In this document: piece by piece, positions 1-8,249 of the stretch
How the letters are laid out: each line of letters begins with the position of its first letter
Numbering within the stretch: position 1 is the stretch's first letter
Assembly (NCBI GenBank): GCA_944324905.1
Contig: CALUYB010000010.1
Span: 1-60,764 of the forward strand
Direction: 5' to 3'
From: Candidatus Gastranaerophilales bacterium
Lineage (GTDB): Bacteria > Cyanobacteriota > Vampirovibrionia > Gastranaerophilales > Gastranaerophilaceae
DNA: 60,764 bases
Translations under genes and position numbers: made by a program
The notes under the pieces: generated by a model
Databases searched by the model: none
What the model was told of the DNA's origin: nothing
What the model saw: only the letters and a program-made list of their open reading frames with translations

Positions 1-186
1 AGCTTAGTGCGACTGCACTTAGCAAGCGAAGATGAGTGCATAAGTGTGTGAAGCACGCATGCGGTTGCGTTGAGCAAGCGCAAAGTGCGTAACCGTTCTA
101 AATCGAGCGAGCTTAGTGCGACTGCACTTAGCAAGCGAAGATGAGTGCATAAGTGTGTGAAGCACGCATGCGGTTGCGTTGAGCAA
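1..186. repeat. Tandem direct repeat, 109-bp period
   Basis: Bases 1-77 are repeated exactly at 110-186, giving a 109-bp period; the second copy stops 77 bases in. The unit is GC-richer than the surrounding genes and is built from short related words such as GCAAGCG and GTGCG. No gene is seen here. The cluster is followed directly by palindromic repeats, the same order as in the second cluster near 7 kb. Confidence 0.9.
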
Positions 187-197
187 CCAGGTTTTTT

Positions 198-320
198 GTC
201 ATGCCGAACTTGTTTCGGCATCTTAAGAAAATGTCCCCATTTAGGTAACATCTGAAAAAGTTAGCGGTTAATAGTTTTAATGCGTGGGTTAATGAGACCC
301 TGAAACAAGTTCAGGGTGAC
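198..320. repeat. Palindromic interspersed repeat, copy A (123 bp)
   Basis: The element begins with an imperfect palindrome (ATGCCGAA ... TTCGGCAT) and ends with another (CCCTGAA, 5-base spacer, TTCAGGG), joined by about 75 bases. It is identical in extent to the copy at 369-491. A related family with ATGCTGAA heads lies at 7194-7762. The paired terminal hairpins resemble REP/BIME-type or MITE-like elements; no coding capacity is seen. Confidence 0.9.
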
Positions 321-368
321 GGTTTTGGTCGTTCAGGGTGATGTGGTGTTCGGGGCGAGGGGTTAATC

Positions 369-491
369 GTCATGCCGAACTTGTTTCGGCATCTTAAGAA
401 AATGTCCCCATTTAGGTAACATCTGAAAAAGTTAGCGGTTAATAGTTTTAATGCGTGGGTTAATGAGACCCTGAAACAAGTTCAGGGTGAC
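369..491. repeat. Palindromic interspersed repeat, copy B (123 bp)
   Basis: This is the second full copy of the element at 198-320, with the same head and tail palindromes. Fragments of the tail palindrome (TTCAGGGTGA) recur several times between and after the copies, up to about 533, which suggests repeated duplication within the cluster. Confidence 0.9.
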
Positions 492-558
492 AGGTTGGAT
501 TGTTCAGGGTGACGGTGGTCGTTCAGGGTGAGGGGATTTAGCAATTAGGGCAAATGTT

Positions 559-804
559 CTATTCTACAACCTCATACAAACTTGCGGCTTCATTAATTGA
601 AACATTTCCGCTTGGCACCTTTAAAACACGAACTTTTTTAATATTTTCTTTAAATTCTATTGTAATTACATCCCCGACTTTAAGCACTTTTGCAGGTTTT
701 GCAGGGTTATTATTTACAAAAACTCTTGCGCTTTCGCAAACCGAATTTGCAACAGTTCTTCTTTTTATTAATCTTGAAACTTTTAAAAATTTATCTAATC
801 GCAT
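559..804 (-). CDS. rqcP: S4-domain RNA-binding protein, RqcP (YabO) type
   Basis: 81 residues, almost entirely one S4 RNA-binding fold. The start MRLDKFLKVSRLIKRRT and the later V-x-V-G-D stretch match the Bacillus YabO/RqcP family (about 86 residues), which stabilises the P-site tRNA on stalled large ribosomal subunits during C-terminal alanine tailing in bacterial ribosome quality control. The heat-shock protein Hsp15 is a related S4 protein but is longer. The gene follows the PfkB kinase on the same strand and its start overlaps that gene's end by 10 bases, so the two are probably cotranscribed and coupled. The RqcH partner is not in the window. The family call is firm; the RqcP role is inferred from length and N-terminal match. 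Confidence 0.8.
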   Translation of the reverse strand: MRLDKFLKVSRLIKRRTVANSVCESARVFVNNNPAKPAKVLKVGDVITIEFKENIKKVRVLKVPSGNVSINEAASLYEVVE

Positions 805-1847
805 TTAACCTTTTTCACTTTATATTCTGGGTGCTGTTTAAGTTTTTGTTCAATTTGTTCAAAAGTTAAAAATCCTTCTTGTGCGCCAAATTTCTCAATA
901 ACTGCTGCGGCATTAACAGAAGCGTAAGTTAGCGCTTTTTCAACATCATTGCCAAAGTTTTTGATTGATGCAACAAGGGTTGAACTGAATGCGTCCCCTG
1001 CACCAAGGGTTGATACGACTTTTGCACTGAACTCGGGCGCATGGTAAAAATCCTTACCATCATAGCAATATACACCATATTTTCCATCTGTAATTACCGC
1101 TATTGAACCTTCTTTGCAGTGCAATTTTTTAAGCATGGTTATAACATCCGGATGAATTTCGGCATCTGAGAATTTTTCATCTTTGGTGTCAGGGCGCACC
1201 TGAATTTTTGTTAGCATAGATGCTTCTTCTTTATTCATGACAACTATTTTTGCGGTTTTAAGTATGTTGTTAAAATATTTTTCACCTTTTTTAATTGCGG
1301 TACTTCCTGCATTTATTGCAAGGTTTATATTATTTTCATGAGCAAAGTCTGCAATTTTATCCAGCAATTTATTAGTATCACCTGCAAGCGGTGCAACGTA
1401 TATCCATTTTGCATTTTTAAATACATTAAAATCTATTTCATCTTCGCTTATTGTAGCGTTCGCCCCTCTGTGGGCAAGAACCGTTCTATCGCCTTGAAAG
1501 CTTACAAGAATAATAGAAAGCCCTGTGAGAACATCTTTTGCTTGAATTATGTTTGATGTATCAACTCTGTCATGCTCCATTTTCTTTTTAATAACCGGGG
1601 CAATTTCGTCGTCGCCAAGTTTTATAATCGTTGATGTTTTAAGTCCTAAGTTTGCAAAATTTGCAGCAGTATTTATGCCACCACCACCAATATTTCTTGA
1701 AAAACCATCGATTTCAACTTTTGCTCCGTACGGAAATGACATAAATTCTGTTTTTTTCTTTAAAGAATTAACCGAAACTATGTTTGCACCGTCGCTTTCA
1801 ACAAATATATCTAGTGTAGCCGAGCCTATTGTGATAACATCAAACAT
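795..1847 (-). CDS. PfkB-family carbohydrate kinase
   Basis: 350 residues. The N-terminal substrate-binding signature includes the run GGGG at residues 54-57, and the C-terminal nucleotide site carries GAGD at 282-285 with D285 as the expected catalytic base. This is the ribokinase/PfkB fold that phosphorylates sugars or nucleosides with ATP. The sequence does not fix the substrate; adenosine, ribose, fructose and 1-phosphofructose are all possible in this family. The ATG at 1847 is preceded by GAGGAAT. A TATAAT -10 box on the minus strand at 1885-1880 would give a leader of about 25 bases. It is divergent from recF and overlaps rqcP downstream. Confidence 0.88.
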   Translation of the reverse strand: MFDVITIGSATLDIFVESDGANIVSVNSLKKKTEFMSFPYGAKVEIDGFSRNIGGGGINTAANFANLGLKTSTIIKLGDDEIAPVIKKKMEHDRVDTSNIIQAKDVLTGLSIILVSFQGDRTVLAHRGANATISEDEIDFNVFKNAKWIYVAPLAGDTNKLLDKIADFAHENNINLAINAGSTAIKKGEKYFNNILKTAKIVVMNKEEASMLTKIQVRPDTKDEKFSDAEIHPDVITMLKKLHCKEGSIAVITDGKYGVYCYDGKDFYHAPEFSAKVVSTLGAGDAFSSTLVASIKNFGNDVEKALTYASVNAAAVIEKFGAQEGFLTFEQIEQKLKQHPEYKVKKVKCD

Positions 1848-1866
1848 TTTAATTCCTCTTTATAAA

Positions 1867-1896
1867 TTGTCTTTTCTTTATTATACATACTATAAT
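1867..1896 (+). promoter_or_regulatory. Promoter of recF (shared divergent region)
   Basis: TTGTCT at 1867-1872 and TATAAT at 1891-1896 with an 18-base spacer form a sigma-70-type promoter. The predicted start near 1903 leaves a very short leader containing AAAGG at 1904-1908. The minus-strand TATAAT (1885-1880) for the PfkB gene lies inside the same segment, so the two promoters interleave. Confidence 0.6.
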
Positions 1897-1915
1897 ATCA
1901 CTTAAAGGTTAAAAC

Positions 1916-3007
1916 ATGTTTTTAAATTATTTAAAATTAAAAAATTTTAGAAATTATACATATCTTGAGCATGAATTCAAAAAAAGAAAAACCCTCTTTG
2001 TGGGTAAAAATGCTCAAGGGAAAACCAATTTGCTGGAAGCAGTTTATTATTTAAGCGCGCTGAGTTCAAATAGAATTAAAAAGGACTCTGAGCTTATAAA
2101 ATTTGGTGAGAGCGAGTGTGCAATATCTGCAAATTGTACAAAGTGCGATGTTGAAGTTTCTTTAGATGTGATTATAAATCCGCCAAAAAATAAAATTTTA
2201 AAGGTTAACGGTCTTAAAAAAACTAAATCGAGAGAATTTTTAAGAGTTTTGCAGGTAGTTAATTTTTCAAGTGCAGACTTAATGCTTATGCGCGGTGAGC
2301 CTTCTGATAGGCGGAAATGGTTGGATTTGGCTATTTGTCAGATTTATGGCGCTTATTATGACAAGCTTGTAAAATATAACAAAATTCGTTTGCAAAAGAG
2401 TAATTTTCTTGCGCAATTTTCATATAATAGCGGGCTTTTAGAAGCTTTTAACACTCAAATGTCAATTGCTGCAGCAAACATTGTTTATTTAAGAATTAAA
2501 TTTTTAAAGGAGCTTGAAAAAATTGCCGCTCAAAAGCATAATACTGTTTCTCAGGGTGAAAATTTGACACTTGATTATGATTGCGACTTACCAAAAGGAC
2601 TTTGTGTAAAAGAATTGTCTGAAATTATATATGAAAAATTGAACTCAATTAAGGATGATGAAATCAGGCGTGCGCAGTGTCTTTTTGGACCTCATAGAGA
2701 TGATGTTTCCTTTTTTATAAATGAAATTGATGCCAAAAAATATGCCTCTCAAGGCCAGCAAAGAACCCTTGTACTTGCTTTGAAGCTTGCAGAACTTGAT
2801 ATTATAAAGGAAAAGACAGGAGAAACACCACTTTTGCTTTTAGATGATGTTTTGGCTGAGCTTGATAATGTTAGGCAAAATTATTTATTAAATGCAATAG
2901 GAGATGACACTCAGACAATTATAACAAGCGTTGATACACTTGCTTTCGATGATGAGTTTTTGGCTGATGTTGATATTATAAAAATTTCAAATGGTCAAAA
3001 AATATAA
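1916..3007 (+). CDS. recF: DNA replication and repair protein RecF
   Basis: 363 residues, the normal length for RecF. It is an SMC/ABC-type ATPase that binds gapped DNA and, with RecO and RecR, loads RecA at stalled forks. The Walker A segment is GKNAQGKT at residues 30-37, the ABC signature is SQGQQRT near residue 280, and Walker B is LLLLDDVLAELD near 306-317. The ATG is preceded by AAAGG. In many bacteria recF sits with dnaA, dnaN and gyrB, but here its neighbours are a PfkB kinase and unknown genes. A strong hairpin follows immediately. Confidence 0.96.
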   Translation: MFLNYLKLKNFRNYTYLEHEFKKRKTLFVGKNAQGKTNLLEAVYYLSALSSNRIKKDSELIKFGESECAISANCTKCDVEVSLDVIINPPKNKILKVNGLKKTKSREFLRVLQVVNFSSADLMLMRGEPSDRRKWLDLAICQIYGAYYDKLVKYNKIRLQKSNFLAQFSYNSGLLEAFNTQMSIAAANIVYLRIKFLKELEKIAAQKHNTVSQGENLTLDYDCDLPKGLCVKELSEIIYEKLNSIKDDEIRRAQCLFGPHRDDVSFFINEIDAKKYASQGQQRTLVLALKLAELDIIKEKTGETPLLLLDDVLAELDNVRQNYLLNAIGDDTQTIITSVDTLAFDDEFLADVDIIKISNGQKI

Positions 3008-3033
3008 AAAGCCTCTCTATTTGAGAGGCTTTT
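3007..3033. terminator. Terminator between convergent recF and the 3060-5273 gene
   Basis: A perfect 11-bp stem, AAAAGCCTCTC with GAGAGGCTTTT, and a 5-base loop. It starts at the last base of recF and can serve both convergent genes because A and T tracts flank the stem. Confidence 0.85.
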
Positions 3034-3059
3034 AAATCCTTGTGTTCTAAATGTTTTGT

Positions 3060-5273
3060 CTATTCTTGCTCTTCTTCTTTTTCTTTATCAAGATAAGTGT
3101 TGATTATTCTATCTGCTTCATCTACTGACATTTCAAGGTCAACCTTTTGTGCTTGAGCATTGTATCCATCAATATTACTTGACATTTGCTGAGCTTTGTA
3201 ACCGTTTGCTTCGTTTTGGGCATTGTTAACTTTTGTTCTAAGGGCTGCCTTAATATTGCCATATGCTTTTGCGTCTTTTATTAAGTCTGCAAATTCATTT
3301 AAGTCACCAAGTTTGTCACCTGCTTCTTTGAAGTTGTCATCAATTACATTGTCGACTGTTCCGCCGTCAAGTTCTGAGTATACATTTTCGCCTAGTATTG
3401 GATTGTATACTGCTTCCATATAGTCTTCGGTAACGTATTTTTGATATCCTTCAGCGCTTGAGCCGTCTTTCATTTTAACGTCAAATGTTCCGGTGATTAG
3501 TGAATTGTTGATGTTGATGAAGTCTTCTTGACCTTCAACGCCATCGCCACGTGATTGAGTTTTTTGAGTGAATGAATTTAAGTCAATGCTTTCAATGCCC
3601 AATTGTTCGGCAGTTAAGAATTCGTAATCTCTGTTAGTATGTTCTGTATTTAACAATAGTACATTTTTAAGCTCATCACCTTTAAGTATACCATCGCCAT
3701 CGGTATCAAATAATTTCATTTCTTCCATACCGTCGACACCGTTTGCGCCAACCATTTCGGTGAAGTCATTTAATACACCGTCTTGATTTCTATCGATTGC
3801 AAATTCGTAGCTGTTGTCGCCAACGTGAAAACCTACAGGGTCTATACGATCAGTGTCTGTTACGTTTTGGTCATTATCAACATCACCTCTGTTTATTTTT
3901 ACATCGGGATAGTTTTTCTTAATTTCTTCTTCAAGTGCGTCATATGTACCTTTTGATTTATCGTCACCAATAGGCAGTGTTACTTCTTTTTCACCAAGGT
4001 TGTAACCTATGCCACCTCCGGGCCATAGCCTTGTAAGTGTGTAAGCTGTTTCTTTCCAGCTAAAGTTATTATTTTTCATTTCTGTAATTATTTTGTCATT
4101 TTTAATTGCTTTATCCATTTCTGCTACTTGAAGATCGTCCCTTGGTGTGCCACCTTCAATTTGATTGAAACTGTCAAGGAATTGTGTGAATACTTTTTGT
4201 GCATCTTTGCCATGTCCGTACGGAACGACTGCTGCGCCGTCATCTCCGTGCGATATACCAATTGAAGGATATATTTCATTTATTGAATCAAGCATTTCTT
4301 TTTTTGTAAAGCCTGATTTTTCCATATCTTCAATTAAGCCATTATTTAGGGCTTCAGAGAATGAAACCAGCTGCTCGTTTTTCATTGAATAGTTATCTAC
4401 ACCTTGAGTTTGTGGTTTTGCAGTGCTTTTGTATTTTTCAATTACACCATTTTTGTCTAAAGGTCTATCAACATCTGTTGTTTGGGTGTTTTCTCTATTT
4501 GCCATACGTGAAGTGTATTGAGCAAGATAGCCATCTGCCAGATCTTCTTTTGCCGGAGTAAAAATAGGTACAGATGGATCTGTGTCAGATGTTTGATAGC
4601 TGCCTGCAGCAGATGTCATGTTATCTCTTGTTAGTTTTAATAAATCAAGAGTGCTTTTTGTTGTTGCATATTGTGAGTTTAGGCCATCAATATCACCTAC
4701 AAGGCCTTCCATATCATTTACAAGGCCGTTTAATTCTGTTTGCGGCGTGCCTAATTCTTCAATTGCTCTATCAATACCTGTTCTGCCACTTGTGATTTGG
4801 CTGTTTACAAGTCCCATTTGCTCTATCATAAATTCTGTAAGACTTCTTTCGCCACCGTTTTTCTTTGAGTGGCTGTCGTTATTATAGTGATAAAGCGCGT
4901 TATCGATAGCTTGATCAACTCTTCTTTTGCAAGTTGCTTCGTATTCTTCAGTATCTGCTACGATTTTTTCAACTTTACCTGAAATATTTGTTTTAAGTTT
5001 ATCAAGCTCGCTTTGTTTGTCTTCAATTTTATCTTGAATTTCTTTTATTTTGTCGTCAAATTCTTTAATTTTATCTTCAAGAGCCTCAATTTGCTTGTCA
5101 ATAGTTGCTTTCTCAGTTGTAGAATTGAAATATTTTTGTTTAAACAACTGTGACAGTGCTTCTTTTTGCTCTGTTCTTGATTTGGAATATATGCTATTAA
5201 GATTGCCAGTAACTTTTGTCAGTTCGCTAGCTCTCTTTGTCCCAAGAATGTTTGAATTTAAGTCTGTTCCCAT
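3060..5273 (-). CDS. Large coiled-coil protein with Ca-binding (EF-hand/dockerin-like) loops
   Basis: 737 residues, no recognised full-length family. Residues about 60-125 and 170-215 are charged, heptad-like coiled coil (runs such as KIKEFDDKIKEIQDKIEDK). Three D-x-D/N-x-D-G-type loops lie near residues 464-475 (DVDNDQNVTDTD), 494-505 (DRNQDGVLND) and 523-534 (DTDGDGILKGDE), matching EF-hand or dockerin-type calcium loops. The C-terminus ends in an acidic DKEKEEEQE tail. There is no signal peptide or membrane helix. The start is supported by AAAGGAAA. It forms its own unit, with terminators on both sides. Calcium binding is inferred from the loops; the role may be structural or extracellular by a non-Sec route, but this is open. 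Confidence 0.75.
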   Translation of the reverse strand: MGTDLNSNILGTKRASELTKVTGNLNSIYSKSRTEQKEALSQLFKQKYFNSTTEKATIDKQIEALEDKIKEFDDKIKEIQDKIEDKQSELDKLKTNISGKVEKIVADTEEYEATCKRRVDQAIDNALYHYNNDSHSKKNGGERSLTEFMIEQMGLVNSQITSGRTGIDRAIEELGTPQTELNGLVNDMEGLVGDIDGLNSQYATTKSTLDLLKLTRDNMTSAAGSYQTSDTDPSVPIFTPAKEDLADGYLAQYTSRMANRENTQTTDVDRPLDKNGVIEKYKSTAKPQTQGVDNYSMKNEQLVSFSEALNNGLIEDMEKSGFTKKEMLDSINEIYPSIGISHGDDGAAVVPYGHGKDAQKVFTQFLDSFNQIEGGTPRDDLQVAEMDKAIKNDKIITEMKNNNFSWKETAYTLTRLWPGGGIGYNLGEKEVTLPIGDDKSKGTYDALEEEIKKNYPDVKINRGDVDNDQNVTDTDRIDPVGFHVGDNSYEFAIDRNQDGVLNDFTEMVGANGVDGMEEMKLFDTDGDGILKGDELKNVLLLNTEHTNRDYEFLTAEQLGIESIDLNSFTQKTQSRGDGVEGQEDFININNSLITGTFDVKMKDGSSAEGYQKYVTEDYMEAVYNPILGENVYSELDGGTVDNVIDDNFKEAGDKLGDLNEFADLIKDAKAYGNIKAALRTKVNNAQNEANGYKAQQMSSNIDGYNAQAQKVDLEMSVDEADRIINTYLDKEKEEEQE

Positions 5274-5330
5274 ATTATTTCCTTTCGCACCTGTTTATTG
5301 TTGTTTTAAATCCTTGTAAATATCCATACT

Positions 5331-5371
5331 AAAACTGAGTGTACACTTTTTCATTCGGCACACTCAGTTTT
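5331..5371 (-). terminator. Terminator of the PilZ / 5419-6144 unit
   Basis: A perfect 12-bp inverted repeat, AAAACTGAGTGT with ACACTCAGTTTT, and a 17-base loop. It lies between two minus-strand genes and is best read as ending transcription of the upstream gene at 5419-6144. Confidence 0.7.
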
Positions 5372-5418
5372 AAACTTTATAAATATTGAAAATTAATTTA
5401 CAATTTTTAACAATAAAA

Positions 5419-6144
5419 TTATAATTTTGGAGTTTTTAGGTTTTCTTTAAGCTCAATTGGGAGTTTTTGACCTTTTTTAGCTTTATAGTGTAGTCCAGGG
5501 GACACTATGCCGGAGAGCAATCCAACACCGCCGCCTACAGAGCCGCCTATTATAAGTCCCGTAATGGTATGACCTGCTGCAACACCTATTGCTGCACCTA
5601 ATCCAGAGCCAACTCCGCCAATTGATATTGTATAGGCTGCAATTTTTTTAGCGGTGTCCTTTGCGCCAAGTTGCAAATAGTCTTTTTTACCTGAAATTTT
5701 TGCGCAAATAGGTATATTTTTGCCGTCAGGGAAGATTATATGGGTAAATTTAATGCATACAATGGCATTTCTTGAAAACCATTTTGGTTTTTTTATTTCT
5801 GTTATTTTTGCAATAAGTGATGACCCGCAAGGAATTATACAAGTGCCTTCTTGAGTTGAAAGACCTTCGAGGAAATCAAACTGTATAAAGTCGCCTGCTT
5901 GATAATATTTTGAATTAAAATTTTGTGAAAAAGAAATTTCAATGACATTTTCTTTTTGGACAATATTTGAAAAATCAGTAACTTTAACAAGGTTAATTTT
6001 AGAATGCTTGTTTGGTTTTAAATGTTCCACTCTTACTTCATTGTCACAAGGGGGGTTTTCAAAATCTTGCGCCAACAAAGGGGTAGTTGTTGTAAGTGTA
6101 AAAAGCATTGTCAAGATAACAGCAAAGCACTTTTTAAACAACAT
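5419..6144 (-). CDS. Secreted protein with C-terminal glycine-zipper hairpin
   Basis: 241 residues. The N-terminus is a classic Sec signal peptide (MLFKKCF, a hydrophobic stretch, then a likely cut after LLAQ). The middle is beta-rich with paired cysteines. Residues about 175-210 form a glycine-rich hydrophobic hairpin (GVGSGLGAAIGVAAG then GLIIGGSVGGGVGLLSG), the pattern of glycine-zipper membrane segments. AAGGAGA precedes the ATG. It starts 11 bases after the PilZ gene ends, so they form an operon. No named family is recognised. An envelope role is inferred; an effect on surface behaviour under c-di-GMP control would fit the PilZ neighbour but is untested. Confidence 0.75.
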   Translation of the reverse strand: MLFKKCFAVILTMLFTLTTTTPLLAQDFENPPCDNEVRVEHLKPNKHSKINLVKVTDFSNIVQKENVIEISFSQNFNSKYYQAGDFIQFDFLEGLSTQEGTCIIPCGSSLIAKITEIKKPKWFSRNAIVCIKFTHIIFPDGKNIPICAKISGKKDYLQLGAKDTAKKIAAYTISIGGVGSGLGAAIGVAAGHTITGLIIGGSVGGGVGLLSGIVSPGLHYKAKKGQKLPIELKENLKTPKL

Positions 6145-6155
6145 AATTTCTCCTT

Positions 6156-6806
6156 TTAAATTTTATTTTCTAACCATTTTTTTCTTTGCAGGGCTTCAAA
6201 TTCAAAGCATTTTTTGACTATAAAATCTATTTCCTTTTCGCTTATTGCAACAAACATTAAAGAAGTGCTAAAGTATGTTTTTGACTCTATTTCTACTTGT
6301 CTTACTTTAATTACTTTTGCTGTAGTTGTGATTATTTTTTCAGGGAAAAGTAGTGAAACTTCCAAACTTGCAGACCTTGAAATATCTTGATCTAAAAGTA
6401 TATTAAGACCTTTTGCACTTATGTTTCTTGTTTTTGTTTTAAGCGAAATTATATTTGTTGTGGGTTTTGGTCTTATTATGACATCAATACCCATGTTTAC
6501 TCTTATATATTCCCTTCTTTGTATATTATCAACGCTTAGGGGTAAGGATAATTTACATTTGTTTTCTAAATATGCCTCAAGTCTGCAAACCAGTTTAAAT
6601 ACGCCACCTCTTGTATAGGCATATAGTTCAAGGTTTTGCCCACATGTAAAATTAAAACCAATATGTTTGCTTTTTGGTTTGCTGATTATAATTGAATCTT
6701 TGTTTATTTCTTCTAAATAGCTTAAAAATCGGACAACTCCTTTTGTTGACCTTGTAATTATTTCAATTTTTTTTCCGATTTCTAAATAATCTTTATATCT
6801 GTCCAT
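6156..6806 (-). CDS. PilZ-domain c-di-GMP receptor (YcgR-like)
   Basis: 216 residues. The N-terminal part (about 8-90) resembles the YcgR-N beta barrel. The PilZ domain follows, with the c-di-GMP motif RREYIR at residues 97-102 and the N-x-S-x-x-G motif NISAKG at 128-133. All binding residues expected of the family are present. Such proteins bind cyclic di-GMP and change motility, pilus action or exopolysaccharide secretion. It is the first gene of a two-gene unit with the secreted glycine-zipper protein. No diguanylate cyclase lies in the window. Confidence 0.88.
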   Translation of the reverse strand: MDRYKDYLEIGKKIEIITRSTKGVVRFLSYLEEINKDSIIISKPKSKHIGFNFTCGQNLELYAYTRGGVFKLVCRLEAYLENKCKLSLPLSVDNIQRREYIRVNMGIDVIIRPKPTTNIISLKTKTRNISAKGLNILLDQDISRSASLEVSLLFPEKIITTTAKVIKVRQVEIESKTYFSTSLMFVAISEKEIDFIVKKCFEFEALQRKKWLENKI

Positions 6807-6883
6807 ATTGCGTTATTATATCAGATTGTTTGTTATTTGAAAATTATATTTGATAAATTTACTGGTTTTAATATAGCCATTCG

Positions 6884-6990
6884 GGCTATTTACAATTAGT
6901 ACTAAGACTTTTATTATTCTTATAGTGCATATTCCACTCTCACTCGTAAACTGTTTTGCCCGATAACATTTTGTTATCGGCTTTTTTTAC
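6884..6990 (+). ncRNA. Candidate small RNA, two hairpins with intervening single strand
   Basis: A promoter-like pair TTGATA (6850-6855) and TATAGC (6872-6877), spacer 16, would start transcription near 6884. The region then shows a bulged hairpin (6899-6928), about 30 unpaired bases including CCACTCTCACTC at 6934-6945, and a terminator hairpin (6960-6980) followed by seven T bases. There is no ORF. The layout hairpin, exposed CU-rich strand, terminator recalls cyanobacterial Yfr1, but the exposed motif is not the canonical one. The terminator is solid; the RNA itself is inferred. Confidence 0.4.
6960..6988 (+). terminator. Rho-independent terminator without an upstream plus-strand gene
   Basis: A perfect 9-bp stem CCGATAACA / TGTTATCGG with a 3-base loop, followed by C and then seven T bases. 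The nearest plus-strand protein gene upstream is recF, about 4 kb away behind its own terminator, so this stem must end some other transcript. Confidence 0.8.
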
Positions 6991-6992
6991 GA

Positions 6993-7167
6993 GCGAAGCT
7001 CGAATTGAGACGCGACGCGTCCAATGAGAGCAAGCGAGTCTTGAGAATGTGAAGCCCGTGACGGCTGCGATGAGCAGGCGGACAGGGCGAACTGGACTGT
7101 GAAGCGAAGCTCGAATTGAGACGCGACGCGTCCAATGAGAGCAAGCGAGTCTTGAGAATGTGAAGCC
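6993..7167. repeat. Direct repeat, two 64-bp copies with 111-bp period
   Basis: Bases 6993-7056 recur at 7104-7167. The copies share the GC-rich, word-like style (GCAAGCGAG, ACGCGACGCGT) of the repeat at 1-186 and the same position in front of palindromic repeats. An open frame across it is a repeat artefact. Confidence 0.88.
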
Positions 7168-7193
7168 TTGTTATGCTAAACTTAGAACCCCCT

Positions 7194-7762
7194 GTCATGC
7201 TGAATTTATTTCAGCATCTTAAAAGCGAATGCTTAAAAGTTTTAACGTGTATGTTTATAAGACCCTGCCGAGTAGGGACATTTTCTATGGCTCAGCTTCG
7301 CTTCGTCAAGAAAAGCAGTCAAACAAGTTCAGGGTGGGGAGTGGACAGACCCTGAAACAAGTTCAGGGTGACGGTTGGGTCGTTCAGGGTGACACTAAAA
7401 CGTCATGCTGAATTTATTTCAGCATCTTAAAAGTGGACGCTTAAAAGTTTTAACGTGCATGTTTATAAGACCCTGAAACAAGTTCAGGGTGACAGGTGTA
7501 GGTGTTCAGGGTGACAAGGGCGGATAGACCCTGAAACAAGTTCAGGGTGACGGGTTGGGTCGTTCAGGGTGACAGGTGTAGGTGTTCAGGGTGACACTAA
7601 AACGTCATGCTGAATTTATTTCAGCATCTTAAAAGCGGACGCTTAAAAGTTTTAACGTGTATGTTTATAAGACCCTGCCCAGTAGGGTTATAAGACCCTG
7701 AAACAAGTTCAGGGTGACGGGTTGGGTCGTTCAGGGCGACAGGTGTAGGTGTTCAGGGTGAC
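7194..7762. repeat. Cluster of palindromic interspersed repeats
   Basis: Three head palindromes (ATGCTGAA ... TTCAGCAT) start at 7194, 7402 and 7604. Four full tail palindromes (AGACCCTGAAACAAGTTCAG and six more bases) lie at 7347-7372, 7468-7493, 7526-7551 and 7693-7718. Partial tails and a variant tail with CCCTGCC and AGTAGGG are mixed in. The unit at 7402-7493 is 92 bp, shorter than the 123-bp version near the window start because the linker differs. No gene is present. Confidence 0.9.
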
Positions 7763-7774
7763 ATATTTTTTATT

Positions 7775-8101
7775 TTAAACCACTTTAAACCTTCTTTTAA
7801 CAAGCATTCTTTTATCATTTACAAAATCAAAGTCATTAATATAAATTTTTGGGAATTTATCCTGACCCAATATACTTGCTTGAGAAATTAAATGCGGAGC
7901 GCCAATAATAAGAGGAATATTTAGCGAATATATTAAATTAACTGTTGAATAATCTTTAAATGACTCAACATTTTCACAATTTATTGCAAAATCAGTCTTT
8001 TTAAATTTGTTATATATTTGTTCGACCAAATTTTTATCTAATATATTATTTGTTATGCTGATTAGATTAAACTTGCCGATTTTTTTTGTTACAAAATCCA
8101 T
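7775..8101 (-). CDS. Small protein of unknown function, weakly STAS-like
   Basis: 108 residues, no signal peptide. The alternation of beta and helix (FNLISI, then NLVEQIYNKFKKTDFAINCE, then PLIIGAP) faintly resembles the STAS fold of anti-sigma-factor antagonists, but I see no firm motif. AAGGA stands 11 bases before the ATG. It lies alone between the repeat cluster and the divergent PAS gene. The gene is probably real; the fold suggestion is weak. Confidence 0.5.
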   Translation of the reverse strand: MDFVTKKIGKFNLISITNNILDKNLVEQIYNKFKKTDFAINCENVESFKDYSTVNLIYSLNIPLIIGAPHLISQASILGQDKFPKIYINDFDFVNDKRMLVKRRFKVV

Positions 8102-8249
8102 TTTGTTATGTCATCCTTGAATAATCTTCTACTTGATTATAACTTTTTCTTTAGGTTGTCTTAATTCATGCTTGGTTTTATTTTTTTTATACTTTAGTTT
8201 GAACCTTAATTTGTTTTTTTTAATTTTTTTGTGTTAATATTACCTCATA

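Noticed and set aside
1-535. CRISPR array
   Set aside because: Repeat units are 109 and 123 bp, adjacent or irregularly spaced, without uniform short spacers; no cas gene is present.
6974-7198. Minus-strand open frame across the direct repeat
   Set aside because: Its protein is just the repeat translated twice (LHILKTRLLSLDASRLNSSF appears in both copies); no ribosome-binding site and no protein-like composition.
7173-7411. Plus-strand frames inside the palindromic repeat cluster
   Set aside because: They are translations of interspersed repeats and change with each copy.
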